Shown one piece after another: positions 12,727 through 26,370 of a DNA stretch of 64,000 nt; the first letter of the stretch is position 1; the number at the start of each line of letters is the position of its first letter. The translations under genes and the position numbers were made by a program. Location: positions 4,061,127 through 4,125,126 of the forward strand of contig CM037464.1 in assembly GCA_021014325.1 (NCBI GenBank). Reading direction: 5' to 3'. Source of the stretch: Plazaster borealis. Lineage: Eukaryota; Echinodermata; Asteroidea; Forcipulatida; Labidiasteridae. The notes under the pieces are model-generated. The model saw only the letters and a list, made by a program, of their open reading frames with translations. It did no database searches and was not told where the DNA came from.

Positions 12727-15700
12727 AGCATTACTTGTTTCGATTGCAGCAATCTAAATACGCAACGGTGATATGTGGGGGTTATCAAAATAAGCTATTT
12801 CCTCAACTTTGACAGCATTATTGAACAGACGGATGTAGTTCTCGTTTAGATTCGAATCAGTGAGCTTTCAGATTGTTCCGAACTGTAGATTGTTGTTGTT
12901 GTTGTGTGAACCGATTCTGCTTAACACCGAAATGTGAAACAGTGACGTCATTGGATATCAACAACAAATGGGTCTGTACATTCCAAAGAGGAATTTGGTC
13001 GTCAGTCAAAAGTTTAAACTCACTGCCTTGTTGATTGAATATTTGATAAAAATCCCGAATGAACTAAAAAGAAAATCCTGTACAAAAATGTTCAGATCCG
13101 TATATCTGAAATGTGACGTCATAAGTGTTTTTAGATGTTGACAAAATTCGCAAATACAATGGAATTTTTCACCATTTTAATGTGAGCTTAGAGAATTGTA
13201 ATTCCCCCCTTCATAAGGACTCCATTTATATTGAAAAACGATTACATTGCAAACTTGAATTTGACCTTGGAGGCCCCCCCCCTCTTTAACCACCATGACA
13301 ACAATCGGCATTGGCAAATTCGATCCAACTTAAACTGCGCTCATAATTTGGCGAAACTATTTTTATCACGAACTCGTTGTGTATAGGTTCCTGCCTGTCA
13401 TTATTTGGAAGGTATTTTATTTGTTCACTGAGCTCTGGATGTGCAATTCGATTTGTTGAGATCCTGAATACGTTATGGTACTTCCAGAGCTCCGTACTTT
13501 TCACACAAAAAAAACCAAAAAAACAAAAAACGTGGGAACGAATATGTACGCTAACTGCTACAAGCCAAATGGTGCAACATTTAGTTATATACCGAGGCTT
13601 TGAAGGCAAAGCAATGGCAAAATTAGAATATTTTGATAGCTGCACAAATTGTATCGAGGATGTTCGAAATCCCCGAACAAGACGATAGCAATTCTACACG
13701 CCATTGCCAATCGTTCGTTGTATGGCATCAACTACACGGATTAAATAATTGAATGTATCTCTTGCGCCTTCCAAAAATGAGGATAGTAAAATCACAGTAG
13801 TTGGTGTCGGGAGGTTAGCACCGTTATTCTACTGGCTTAAAATAATCAGCCACATCAATCCCGAACCCCCACTTATTTGCAAATTAAGAAAGTAAACCAT
13901 GACTCGAGTGGCCAGAGCATGAAACGTCAAAATGTATCACCTATATATATAGTAGGTCAAGAAGGTTTAATTGCTGAAAATAAATCGACCGCGAGCTCCC
14001 TGCTCGAGTTTGAGGTGTGTGCTTGATGCGTGAGCCGAAAATGACCGGGTTTTATGTTCAGGTAACATGGAGGTTTCAGCCGAGAGAACAGAACTATTTT
14101 TGGTCAGCGGTCGTCTTAGATGACAGTATGACATCATTCTTGGAACGAGGCCGAATGTTTCACTCATGCCAACAATGTTAGTGATCTGATCGATCTCGCA
14201 TGAAAAGGGTAACAAATAGCTTAGAAGACTTGGAACAAGGTTAAAGGTTAAAATGAAGATTGCTAGCAAGCAAAGGGTGAAACACAAATTAACATAACAA
14301 GAAAACAACAAAATAGTGTAACAAACAATAAAACAACAACATATTGTAACTAAAGACCAACATGATTGGTTTAAAGTTATGACACAAGATGACTGATTGG
14401 TCATTTTGAAAATAATATCACCAGGTTTCATACCAACTTTTGATCAATTAAAAACAGAACCAGTTGACTGAAGATACAATTCCATCTGAAACACTAATCG
14501 TGTGTGATAAAACTGTTACGAACTCTCCAGTTACAAATTCAAATTCAATGAACGTGCTTGTTAAAATGTTATCTTTTTGAGCTATAATAAACTTGAAATA
14601 CACTTATTGGTTGATTGTTGTTAAGTTCTTCCGGCATTATCAGCTGCAGCAGTTGGTTAACATGTTTTGATACTCAATCGACCTTGTGTACAAAAAAAAG
14701 TGATTGCACTGTGGCAGCAGCTTGCCAACATAACCAATGCAGTACCTTCTGTTGATTCAAAGAGAGTATGTGTGTATACAAAAGTAGTGGTTCCATCCAC
14801 CATTGGCGATCGACAGCTCACTTTGTGCAACAAGAGCAAAAAGCTCACCCATAACAACAGTTTTATTAAAAGCATGATATCATCAGTGTTGTATTTCGTG
14901 TCTCTAGGTGAACGTACCCCCTCTTTACTTATACATCGCTCATGAAATGTGCACTTTCACCTCATACCAAGCATAGTAGTCGGTCTTTTGATTGGCAAAC
15001 ATGCGCCAAAATTCCAATTATATTAACACTTAAAAGGTACCACTCTATACCATGCACAATGTAGACCCATCACTGAAAGGGCTGTTTTTTAATAACAAAC
15101 GATAAAAGAGGGAGGACGAGACGCACATAGATTTAATTCGTGTTTCTCCCAATTAAATAGAAATGTGTTATATGGGCATTAATTAAATTCGAAACGCTAC
15201 ACGAGCTGTACACAAACACAGGATCCGTCCCCTTTCCCTCAACAATCTCGTGAACATACATTTAATACAAACAAAGTTTTCCCCCTCTCACTTAAAACTA
15301 CGACGTGGATATTATTCTATCCGTGTGACGGGGAAAAAAACAGTGTCTCCATAAAAGTGTACGGACCCCTGTTTGTGTACCAGGCTCCATTCAGTCCTCA
15401 TTATCAACTAGATTATAATAATTATGTATTTGTATACATACGCATAAAACGTGCGCGGAACACTAGGATGGGGCCCCCGCATGTCTTCAGCGTACAGTGA
15501 TTGGAGAGACGGACAATGCGCAGCGTACAATAACGCCCACAATACACAGACAAAAAACTATTCTCCCTCGACCGCCATAGCCCTATTTGTACTGATATCG
15601 TATTCATCACTGTGGACTTTTCTGTGCCTGCAAATTTGTAACACATCTCCGACTGCTAAACAAACAGTTAATATTAAGTGTGTTTATTATTACTGAGTTT

Positions 15701-16624
15701 TCCATCCAGCGACGATTTTTCTCCACTGTTATAAGTATAGCAATCCATTCCCGGGGTTTAAACACCCTCGTCCGGGCGGAGAGAATATAGGTAAGGGGTA
15801 GAGGGGTCTACCCCCCCCCCCATTGAAGTCGAAGTACAGTCGCACTCTAAGCGGTAAGGTTTATTGGCCTACTGACCTATATCCAGACGGAACTGCAGAT
15901 GATGACGAGCAAAAATGCGCCACAAAAAAAAAACAGAGAAAGAAAAAGACGAGTACCTGGCGTTGCTGAGAGATGCTTAATGGGTTTGTAAAGGAAGTCA
16001 AGTGAGGGCGCTTTTTACACTGGACAGCACAATGTGATGTGACTCCGGGAAACTCACTGTGCTGGTGTTTGAATTAAGCGCCGGTATGCTACTGGAAAAG
16101 TCAAACCAGAATGTGACAGGAGTCATGACAAAATGGGGTTGTTTGACCGATGTCATAGAGCAAATCGGCACACACTGTTGTGTCACACACGCTGCAGAAA
16201 ACCAGGGGGGGGGACTCCGTGGATAGCCTCGACTTCCACACTAAAGCTCGCTCTGTTCTGAGCACGTATACGACTGAACAATTTGACCAGGCTAGGCCAG
16301 TGAGTCAGATGACTAATGAGCAACGATATCGCGCCAATTCGGTTATCAATTTCAATAACACTTTTTTTTGGGGGGGGGAGGGGGAAAATGCAAATTTGGT
16401 TAAAAATGTGCCCCAGCTTTGGGTGGTAACAGTGTGAATTCGCCCAGGGCCTGAACTGAACAGTTCATTTTTTTGGTATAGTAATGTAGTCTTTAATCAA
16501 ACAACATTTTCCTTTGTCATGTACCCTGATCGTAAAGTGTATCAATCATAAATGTTGAATCCTTTATCTAAAAAGGGTTCTGACTATTTGTTTATCTTTT
16601 ATTTGCCATGGTTTGGGTCAATCG

Positions 16625-16822
16625 GTTTCAGTGAGGAAAGGTTTGACGACCAACTGTCTATTATGCTCATTTATATTGACTACAGAAATAAATAAAACCC
16701 ACGCAATCAGGTAGGGACTGAAAACCCAATTAACATGCAAGGCTCCGGTCTGAGGTGGGATTCGAACCGGGTCCACAGAGGTGAAAGGCAAGGAAATAAA
16801 CCACTCAACCAACCTGATCCCC
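16625..16822 (-). mobile_element. tRNA-derived SINE, minus strand
   Basis: On the minus strand a tRNA-like head carries an A-box TGGTTGAGTGG (16811-16801) and a B-box GGTTCGAATCC (16768-16758), followed by CCACCTCA. The body then reads GCCTTGCATG, TTGGGTTTTCAGTCCCTACC and GCGTGGGTTTTATTT, which is not a tRNA acceptor arm. This indicates a SINE promoted by RNA polymerase III rather than a working tRNA gene. The 3' limit is approximate. Confidence 0.7.
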
Positions 16823-17197
16823 CACTTGATTCCTCAACGTGTAATAAATGATGTAATGTTGGATGACAGTGCAGCGACGTGTGATAGGCACTTGGGCAAT
16901 AAGTATCCCGTGGATGTAGTGGCAACCAGATATAATGTACCATCAACATCTGAATTCTATAGTTGGGTTCTGGAACTATAGTGGTCCACTAAACTTGAAA
17001 TGTATCATACAGGATTGGTAAGGATAAAAAATACCATTGTTTAATTTCAGTCTGAAAGCTTACTAATATTATGAAGTTCATGCTAGAACCATTTTTTATG
17101 TGAAATATTTCCTTCCGGAATGAAGTTATATTTGAGAAAACTGTATCTGAAAACCTATAAAAAAAAACCCGGAAAACGCAACGTCTGATTTCGGTTA

Positions 17198-17257
17198 TTA
17201 CAACCAAAATTAAGGAAAATGTGTTATGTTACAACCAAAATTAAGGACAATGTGTTT
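17198..17257. repeat. Tandem duplication, 31-bp period
   Basis: TTACAACCAAAATTAAGG, then one variable stretch (AAAATGTGTTA or ACAATGTGTTT), occurs at 17198 and 17229. The two copies differ at only a few bases, so the duplication is recent. Confidence 0.8.
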
Positions 17258-17304
17258 ACATGCTGAAAATTGTGCATGTTGTATCACTACTTTCTCCTGA
17301 CTCA

Positions 17305-17422
17305 CGGATTAAGCCCAAATTGTCACAGGTTTGTTATTTCATGTATATGGTTGATCACACAAAACATGAACACTGTCTGCAACTATTTTGTCAGCTCTAC
17401 AAGTCCCGTACAATCCCTTTAA
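17305..17422 (-). mobile_element. Diverged fragment of the TTAA-flanked MITE-like family
   Basis: AAGCCCAAATTGTCACAGG, TTGTTATTTCATGTATATG, GATCACAC and GAACACTG correspond in order to the outer arm of the element at 58246-58620. The fragment ends in CGTACAATCCCTTTAA, compatible with the family terminus. The inner half and other end are missing. Confidence 0.6.
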
Positions 17423-17527
17423 AATAGTGTTAACCTCTTTATCCTTAAAATTATACAGTCATACAAGGTGCCGAAAGGTTGGGTACCATACGTTATAACT
17501 TAGGCTTCGTCGAGTCAAAGCGTCTTC

Positions 17528-17607
17528 GGCTACGGCTATGGCCGTTGCATCGACAACGTTGAAGAATAGGCCCCTTTTCAGCGATCCGACCGTACCGTAG
17601 CCATAGC
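17528..17607. repeat. G+C-rich inverted-repeat block
   Basis: GGCTACGGCTATGGC (17528-17542) faces CCGTAGCCATAGC (17595-17607). Both carry the 8-mer GCTATGGC or its complement. A small perfect hairpin, CGTTG-CATCGA-CAACG, lies between them. It is probably a remnant of an old dispersed repeat. Not further identified. Confidence 0.45.
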
Positions 17608-18130
17608 TGCCATAAATTAGGACAGGGCCCATTTCTCTTATATGTGCCAGATTCAGATGAGGGCACTCGTCGAGTAAGTATGTGACGTCATTATTTTAAA
17701 TTAAGCAATTTTTATGTATTTTTTTTTTTTTTTAAATGACAGAGGGCATTATACTTTGGATGTCAGCAATAAAACCAAACCAACAATTAAATAAATACAC
17801 ATTTATATTATTTCGTTGAGGATGTGCATTTTGGGGAAAAAGAAGGTTGTTGAATCGTTGTTAATTTGCATGTATGCACCACCTCACCAAACATTTTGGG
17901 GTTAGACATCTGCCGAAATGTTCAAATAGTTTATTGTCGTAATTTGTATTGAGGACTGTCTCAAAAAGTGGTATTTTCAACAAAACAGTATCACAAGATT
18001 TTGCTATACATGTAGGTTGAGATTGTCGTACAAACATGAGTGCCTATTTAAAAAAAACCCATAGGAACTGACGCCCGTCGTGAAATGTGTGCTTTAAGCC
18101 CAAGGTCTCACTTTACGGTTTAGACGAGAA

Positions 18131-18340
18131 AGGATGCGCCTTGACGCCCGTCACGGGCGAGACTTGCACTGGTTGCCCGATGCACTTCCTCCGGTGTGCA
18201 CGCGAGGCGCAGCGGCTCGTGGCGCACAGGAGAAAGGGTCGCATTTCCTCCCGCGGTTGCCGATAGAGAGTGAGAAGCACGGTCTTACGAGACGGAAGGA
18301 AAGGATTGCTTCTCTACCTTGGCCGGAGCGACTGTTTGAC
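18131..18340. other. CpG-rich island inside intron 3
   Basis: About 200 bp of clearly raised G+C and CpG inside A+T-rich intron. It contains the palindrome CGCCCGT-C-ACGGGCG (18145-18159). The 10-mer GACGCCCGTC occurs here at 18143 and again at 18070. No splice-site-supported frame or known protein was seen in either strand's translation. It could be an intronic regulatory element or an old repeat. Confidence 0.4.
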
Positions 18341-21300
18341 AGTGAGTGATCAAGCATCCCACGGTCACAAGCATAAACCATAAGCCCTATCGTGTAAATA
18401 AATTAACCATATTGTGTGTCTTCTTATTACACGCTGAGACATGGTACATGTCGTGTTCGGAGAATGTTCCCTTTTCTTTTTGGGGATGTTACATCCAAGG
18501 TTTGGCAAAAGGAATTGCAACACGTCTTTAAAAGTTTGTTACATCGACCTCCATGGTAACGTCATTTTGAATAACCGATACATCGCGATGTATCAAAATC
18601 AACCAGTATAAGAACATGATATTGAATTTGAAGCCTGTACATTTTCTAATGAGAAATTGTGACATGGACGAGGTAAAAACTATTCGTATTAAGTAAAGAG
18701 CAAAAAAAAAATGTTGCTATTGTATGAATTTGCAATTATAGGAACACGAACTGTTCTTCCAGTTTAGAGTGGCAGTGGTACATCATTGGAGGGATATCAA
18801 CTTCTGTGTTTTTGCGGGTCGTCTGTTTTTTACCTTATCTGGAAAATAAGTGACGAGGTTTTCACAACATATAGGCCTACATGTAGATATTAAGTTTGTA
18901 TTGTACAAACTATGCAGATTACTGTAATATTTCCACTTGAAAAGTGTTCGTCTTTCAATACCAGTTATTTTGTAAAGCAAGAAAAAAACAGCATGTCAGG
19001 GGAAAGATTGTACGAAAATAAAAAACAACAACAACAAATTGGATAACATTTCCTTCTTAGTGCGGATATATTAAAGCCAACCGAATTGCGAGATGTTACA
19101 TTTTATACGTTCACAGACTCTTTATACATAATTGCAATTAATATCTGAAGATTTGGTCCAAAGAAGAGCTGTGTCTTTCATCTATGTGATGGTAAAAACC
19201 CTAAAATCGTGAAAGATTCTGATATACCACATGCATGATGTTAGCTAGCCCTGTTTTTTCTCTCTCACTAATATGCCCTGTTTTGTTGAAAACGAAAGCG
19301 CTCCTTTTCGGTTATATTTGCACAGCCTACTTTTATGAAATGTTCATCGAAAGCAAAATGATTGAACTTTTAACTAAACCATTCCGAAAAAGACACCGAT
19401 GTACATTTCCCTTCGAGTCTCGATCGTTTTTTTATTTTATTTATTTACCCCTGCATGTTAAAAAAGAAAAAGTATTTGGTCAATGCGAAACGCAAATCTC
19501 ACCTTTCGGTTCACGGTGTCTTTTTTTAGTGTAAAATATGAGTCAACCATTTTTGAATTGCACTTGATGTTTTTCGGTCTTTTGTTGTATAAAGCCGGGG
19601 TGAAACGAACAGACCATTTTGCGCAATGCCTAAAAGCATCATAATGTAGAACTAAAATGTGGCTATTGTTCAGGTGGCAGTTATGTGATGGAACATTCAA
19701 AAGCTTATGTGGTTTTTTTGCCCGGTGTGTATACTCAATTCAGACATGAATGAATGGCACGACGTTCCACTATGAATATGGCACAAGCTCTACGTTTATT
19801 AACACGGTCCCATGATTTTCATTTTTGAACTGAATGTTCGCAACAATGTTCTGAAGAAGAAGAAAAAAACCCCGGTCCTATAATTATTTCACATCAAAAC
19901 CGCATTTCTTTTTTCGGTTAAGTAAACAAAACCAAAAAGACTGAGGTCATGGCAATCACCACGTCATACGGACATATCATAAGGGGGGAACAAGGAACAG
20001 CAAAAGGCGGCCTGCCAAGACGACATGTGTCCGCCAGCTCGACCGTAAAATCCCCCCTGAAAAGCCCCGGCAAAATTTCTCCACACAACTCACTGCCTTT
20101 TTCTTATATCTTACAGCTCTACAAGCTCAAACATCCTTTCGTGCTGCTGAGCGAAAAAAGGGGGGATAGTACAACCATTATACACTTTATGTACAACCCT
20201 GTGTTTTTTTTTCTTCTCCTGTCCCCGCGTCTCCGGACTGCGATTTCTGGAGCGTATAATTTGTGAAAGAACGCTTCACACATTTGTTCTGGTTAAGCGA
20301 GAGGCATATGTTATGGAGGGCCCGCTACGTCGATCTTAATTACAAGGGAAACGCGGGCGATGAACCCCCGATTGAATTTTTCCCCAGGAATCCAAACAAG
20401 GTGAAGTGTATATCCGTGTGGAGTGCCATAAATATAAAATGTGTTAAATTGTCATGGAAGTGCACAATACCTTAACACATTACTCACAGATGCTTTTCAC
20501 ACCGTGAAAACACCCCCAGAAATGCTGGAGAAATGATCGACGCAAAAAAAAAAAAAAAAGACCGGCATTTCGGGAGGAATCTCGTCACACAGAGCGCTTT
20601 AAATTCAAAGGCGAATACATTTTTCACGATGGTGAATATATTCTTTAACGTCTCATGTCCATGACGGTTGTTTCCGCTAATTTTTGACCAGAGGAGAACG
20701 AGTCCCACACGCGTTAAAACAAAACAAAAAACCGTGGCAAGATTTAATACGGTTAAAATAACAACGAGGTTGGACACACTATCTCCTCAAGATAAGTTTG
20801 GGCGGTGTCGTATGGTACGCCACGTGTGTCAAAATGCCACATATGGTTCCTTATCGAGAAATACCGGTCTGCGGATTGCCCATTGAAGTGTGTGATCAAA
20901 ACGAAACAAACGGATCTAATGTCAGCTATGGAATGTAAAGAATCCTCGCGCAATCTCGTCACTACAAGGTGAGAGCTGACATTGGCTATTTAGATTTTTA
21001 GAAGAAGACAGAATCGAGTTGAAAGAAACTACATGTATTTTCACTAATTCAGTACAAGGCTAAAACATGGACGGGTTCTCATCCTCGAGGTATATAGCAA
21101 TTCCTTAAGTCATCAAATCAGTTATTACATTAAACCATCAAACCATTTGATAATTAAAAAGCAAGTGCATGCTGTGAGAAAAATACTTATTTCATAAAAT
21201 GACTATTGTGCTATTATACGAGAACATTTCAATACATTTAATATATATATATTTTAAGAATACAATGAAACGATATTTGACTCTCACATATAATTATCTG

Positions 21301-21474
21301 AAAAGGTTAAAAATTCAAATGATTTTTGTGTCCACCAAATTTCTCCCTTCCTTATAGAAATTCCCTAATTTGTGAAAAAAATTCATTCGTTAACATTATT
21401 GTTAATTCATCAGTAGAACATATGACCCGTGACATTACATGTGTCAGGGCCTGGATTTGCACATAGCTCAATGG

Positions 21475-21690
21475 AAGACAACATTGCACCGCTGATTGTT
21501 ATCAACTTTTGCTTTGAAGAAAGGGAGCACATCTCAAAATTTGTTCAGCTGTATGATTTCTTTTAAACTCAAGAGTTTATGTGGAAGTTATAACACCAAA
21601 TGGAAAATGTCCCATACGACCAGTGTTTTGCCTGCCAGAAATGCCCTGGAATGTACAAGGTCACTCTGTTTGTAAACAAAGATTACACGG
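21475..21690 (+). repeat. Dispersed repeat D, copy 1
   Basis: Several blocks (GCACATCTCAAAA, TTCAGCTG, CATACGACCAGTG, TTGCCTGCCAG, ATGCCCTGGAATG.ACAAGG, TTTGTAAACA) appear in the same order in the reverse complement of 28034-28262. The two copies are about 75-80% alike by eye. Transposon class unknown. No coding frame. Confidence 0.7.
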
Positions 21691-21769
21691 TCTATAGAGC
21701 AAGCAGATGGCCAATGTGAAATGTTACGATGATTGGAGTGAACCCGCCTGCGAGGGACATTGTCAACGC

Positions 21770-21985
21770 AATAAATCTACAGGAAGAAGTATATGAAGAC
21801 GTTCAACAGCGTTGACATTTTTAACACTAAAACCTATCACTGAGAGGTAATGCATAGCCGTACAGCACGAGTTTCGGTTAGGTGACATTCTGATGAAGAC
21901 ACTCTAGTCGAAACGTCGCGCATAAACCCACCAGCTCTTCTCAGAGCCAACATACACCTCAAGTTAAAGATACTTATTTACATAG
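21770..21985 (+). mobile_element. Possible Penelope-like element remnant with hammerhead-like core
   Basis: CTGATGA-AGACACTCTAGTC-GAAAC (21890-21914) has the spacing of a hammerhead ribozyme core: CUGAUGA, a GAC/GUC stem, then GAAA. It is followed by GTCGC and a TCAGAGCCAACATACAC tail. Hammerhead motifs in Penelope-like retroelement terminal repeats are established. Assigning this remnant to that class is inference. No reverse transcriptase frame is present, and no good helix I was found upstream. Confidence 0.35.
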
Positions 21986-24909
21986 TGTGCCCATTAGAAT
22001 GCTCAATACCACACTCCACCACCATGCAAAGCTTAAAATCATATACTACTAGATTCTTTTGTCAATTCCTGCAGTGATAGCTACGAGATTTTAAACTCCG
22101 CCAATCCTATCTATATTCGTTGAGGTAGCGGTACCCATTTTCATGTTAGATTCCCATTAGAGCTGAGCCACTTTTCTTCCGCAGTTGGATTTCCTTTTGG
22201 CGGGAGGTTTGAGTGAGAAACCACTACACTTTGCCAGTGATACCCATCTTCATTGTGAGAAAAACACACACAGAGCGAATTCACCGATACCCATTATTTA
22301 TATAAAGAATACCTACAGTGCGGTAGGTGTCATTTTGACTACTTTGCCTTATTCTCTTATAATACCCATGTTTTAAAGATTCCCATAGAGCGAGCAATAA
22401 GTGAGTGACCGCCGACTTTGCATCCCTCGTCTCTATCGACAATCGCCCAAGACATCGATAGCACCTCAATAGTCACAGATCATCACAATCTCCACTGTTT
22501 GTCTTCTCCTCAGTCGAGCAAAGCCCATATTGCTCTTTTCATTCACGTTCGCAGAACGATAACCCTTTCTCGGTATAGACTCGCCACTGATGATCACCGA
22601 GATATCAAACTCCATGCCGTAAGAGCCCCGCTACGAAACAGTAGAGCTTCCAAGATCGCTATCGTCGCCATTTTCGCGCGCTTTTCTAATAACGCGGGAA
22701 AAATAAGATGCTGATCAATTATGACTCTCGTCTTTGATTGGGAATGTTCTAGTGGAGGGGACCAACTTGGAGTGTCCCCGGAGACTGGAGACATTCCCTT
22801 ATATAGCGCTCAGATAAGGTGGCTTTCTGTAAGGTGCCCAAATGAAAATAGAGTTAGTCTTATCGGTGCAAGTGGCGGCTCCTCTTGCCTTGCAATAATA
22901 CTCGACACGCAAGAAAAACAACAGAATAATGAGGTGTCTTGCACATCATTTGGATAGAAAAGAGGGAGCTTCACACGAAGCTTTACTGTATGACAAGCTA
23001 CTCGTGTTATCCATGCAGAGATTTTAAGCTACCTAAAGAGGCAAAATGATATTATAGTCAATGACACGTTGGAACTTTGCAAGCACTTACAGACAAAAAG
23101 ATGAGATTTTTACATTTGTGAAAGCTAATACGGTATTCACTATTTTGAAGGATACTTCGATATCTTCAGCAGAATCGAAAGTGTTGTATGATTTTTTTTT
23201 GTCCGCGTTAGACGTTGACTTAATACGATTCGGTTACTTTTTAAATATAGGCATGCTCTGCAAATGATTGCATCAGAAATATGAGAATTCTCATTTCATT
23301 TGTTCGGCCGAATTTGGTACAGCCCCGTGAAAAATCAAAATGGTGCGCCGTTTCAAAAGCCCAACATCCCCCATGAACGGGGTCAGGTGGGCTTAACCCC
23401 ATTGGTCCCAGGGGTCGCACGTTGTGCATGTGTTACTGTGCCAACAGTATACAGCCGACATTCAAAAAAGAAAAGAATGACACATACGGGGTTATGACGC
23501 TGACACCGGGAGAGCGTGCGTTTACACACTACGGCTTCAATTACGAAGGCGCAATGGTTTGAAAATACCTGACGACTAATCCAGCGCATTGCACCTTTCT
23601 CAATCATACCTGCCTAATTTGAAGGGATTATATTTCGCCTTCACCTGATATTATTAGTGGCATTTTCTTTCCAGGAGTAAAGAAACACGTCCCGAGAAAT
23701 TGAAGCTCCCCCCCGTTTCCAAAGGATTGCGTATACAAACGGAATAATCAAGTTTATATTTTGATTCCCTCCGCCAACACAAAAAACGTAATCAAACACA
23801 TTGGGGGAGAATTGATGAGACCAAGAAACCGAACGAAATCAAAGGTAAACCCACTGAAAGGAGGCTGTTAATACGATGCTGCGTGCAATAACATCTATAT
23901 TCTACTAATATTATGACTGTATGCCTCCACAACAAAAGAGAATTGTACGATGGCTAATGCCATCACAGGAACTCTCGCCGCTGTGTGGATATCCTTGTGC
24001 AAGCGACCTAAATAAGCTAAATTTACCGAGCTGAGTGCGGGATATGACGGGGGTAGCGCAGTTTAAGTCGCGGCTATTGTTGTATGTTGTTATCCCTACA
24101 GGTAAACTGCGCACATAAAACAGCCCGCTATTATGCAGGGCAGCCCACAACTTGCGAATTGCCCACAGTTTTTTGTTATTACTTTTTAATATAATATACA
24201 GACTCGGTTTTCGTTAAACCCCCCAATACAGGGCGCGCATTGATCAACCACCTTTTCTAGACAATATGTTTCATTCACGGAGTACTGAAAGAGAGAAAGT
24301 GAGAAAGAAAAAAATATGACAAGCACTTCACCTTTTTATCACACACGCCATAATGCGTTTTGGGGAAAGAGAGAGAGAGCACAAAACCACTTCGCCATTT
24401 ATCGCATTGTCAACGCGTGATATTAAATATATGTATATATATACAAAACAAAAATCCCCCCAAATCAGCCACCAAAAATATTTAAGAGAATCAGCGAAGC
24501 GATAAGCCAATGGACAGGTGATCATTCTTCTGGTACCTGGGCCCAGGGTGACCAACAATGGGTGCAATGGACCGAACTCCGAACAAGCAGGTCAGCACAG
24601 GACATTGGCACCATGACAAGTCCACAGACCCAGATAAGGTTTTGTTCCGGGGAACTGAGTTGAGAGTAATATTAACACACATCTATCTGACGAGGCACGG
24701 CTTCATAAAACCACGTAGGTGGTAACTGGAATTGTGACTTTCGACAAATCTATTCCTACCATCATCGATTTAACAGTACACCATACGCTTATTATCGGTA
24801 TTAATTCTCCTTAATTTTCAGAGGTTATGAATTATTCTCATGATTTTAAAATCTGTATTACACTGGGCCCTTGGTCATTTTTCATAAGCAGGGGCTATAA
24901 TCATTGTTG

Positions 24910-24940
24910 TGCTTGCTGCTGGAAACACACACACACACGC
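24910..24940. repeat. (CA)n microsatellite
   Basis: A short ACACACACACACAC run in A+T-rich intron sequence, ahead of an 11-G tract at 25034-25044. Confidence 0.65.
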
Positions 24941-25953
24941 CCCAAATAAGTTGAAGGATGGGTTTTTTTGTTTGTTGGAAAAGAGACCCCTAACGAGGTC
25001 GAGTTGCAATGAAGGGCATGCAATGGTGGTGGTGGGGGGGGGGGTCATCGGTCATGGAGACCCTACAGGTCAGAGGGCAACAGATTTGTGCTTTCTCTGC
25101 ATCGAGATGACAAATAAAAAGGCACCCATGAGGAAGTGTTACACACGTTATTTAAAACAGCGATTCACACATTACTAGCCATGGCTCTTTAGCCGAGTTT
25201 CGTTTACATCCAAATACTATTATCTCTCCCCTCAATGTTTGTGTCAAATTTAACCGATATGGGTTTTTTATTTTTATTTTATTCGCCAAAACCAACAGTT
25301 GTTTACAGTTCATCTGGATCGAAATATCTCACCGACCGATTGGAACTGTATTTTTTGTCCGTTTCCCTCATACATCATGAACCATCACCGCAAAATTAGA
25401 GTGTGTGTAAACACTTGAACTGTTAATCTTTTGACAGCAATCGAAACTGAGTATTATTTCCCCCGATTGTAATATCTAGGACCACTTAAATTTCTTTTCG
25501 CATCGGTGCTGCATTACAAACAAGGGGCAACGATTTCAACCAACGCACTCGTCTCTTTTTGGTTTTTTTGTACCAAAGGGTAAAAAATAAAACAAACAAA
25601 AACCCCACGAAAAAAAAAACCCAGAAAGAAAGAGCGACTGCTAATGAACAGGAGTGACCTGAAAAGTACATCAGCTATTTTTTTTCTCTCTCCAAAGCAA
25701 AGGCAGCCTATTTTTCCCCAGCAAACGTTGCATCTCGCGGTTGGCATTGAGGGAGCATGCAAGCTCACAGTCAGGCAGGGCAGGAATTGGCCGGCCATGC
25801 ATGGCTGCCAGCAAGCATACAAGAAGATTAATTTAATTCAACATAGCGCCGAGTCAGACGAGTCAGAAGAGTACATGTGATTAGCTTACATATTGGAGAA
25901 AGCGCTTTTAAATAATTAACGTTCTGCGCTTTCCAATTTACGCCTTGGCCCGT

Positions 25954-26004
25954 ATATATATATATTATAAATATATCTATCTCTGTAGATATATATACAC
26001 ACAC
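25954..26004. repeat. (TA)n and (AC)n low-complexity stretch
   Basis: TATATATATATATTATAAATATAT is followed by TATCTCTGTAGATATATATA and ACACACAC. The first parts can fold back on themselves. Confidence 0.75.
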
Positions 26005-26340
26005 AATACGGTATAGATGAAGGGGAGGGGGGTGTGTTATGGTATAAGAGACGGTGTGGACCCAATAATGGAGAAGACCAATTATGAATTTATCTTAATA
26101 TTCACCTGGGATAAAGAAGAGAGATTTTTGTGTGCGGTGTATTAAATCACAGAGTCAGTCAGCGGTAAATGCATTGAAGAGGGATAACAGTAAGGTGGTG
26201 GTGGGGGGGGGGGGGGTGGAGTAGCGAGTATGATTCACGTGATCTAAATAAGAATTGGCATGCGTTGATATTGAATATTCAGGCGAATAATTGTATGTAA
26301 TTTCATCAAAGATATAACTGCATGAATTGGTTGGAGAGGA

Positions 26341-26370
26341 ATTTATTTATTTATTTGTTTATTTATTTAT
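26341..26370. repeat. (TTTA)n microsatellite
   Basis: About seven TTTA units with one G interruption (TTTG). Confidence 0.85.

Noticed and set aside
16751..16822. Functional tRNA gene on the minus strand
   Set aside because: It runs directly into a SINE body, with no paired acceptor stem.
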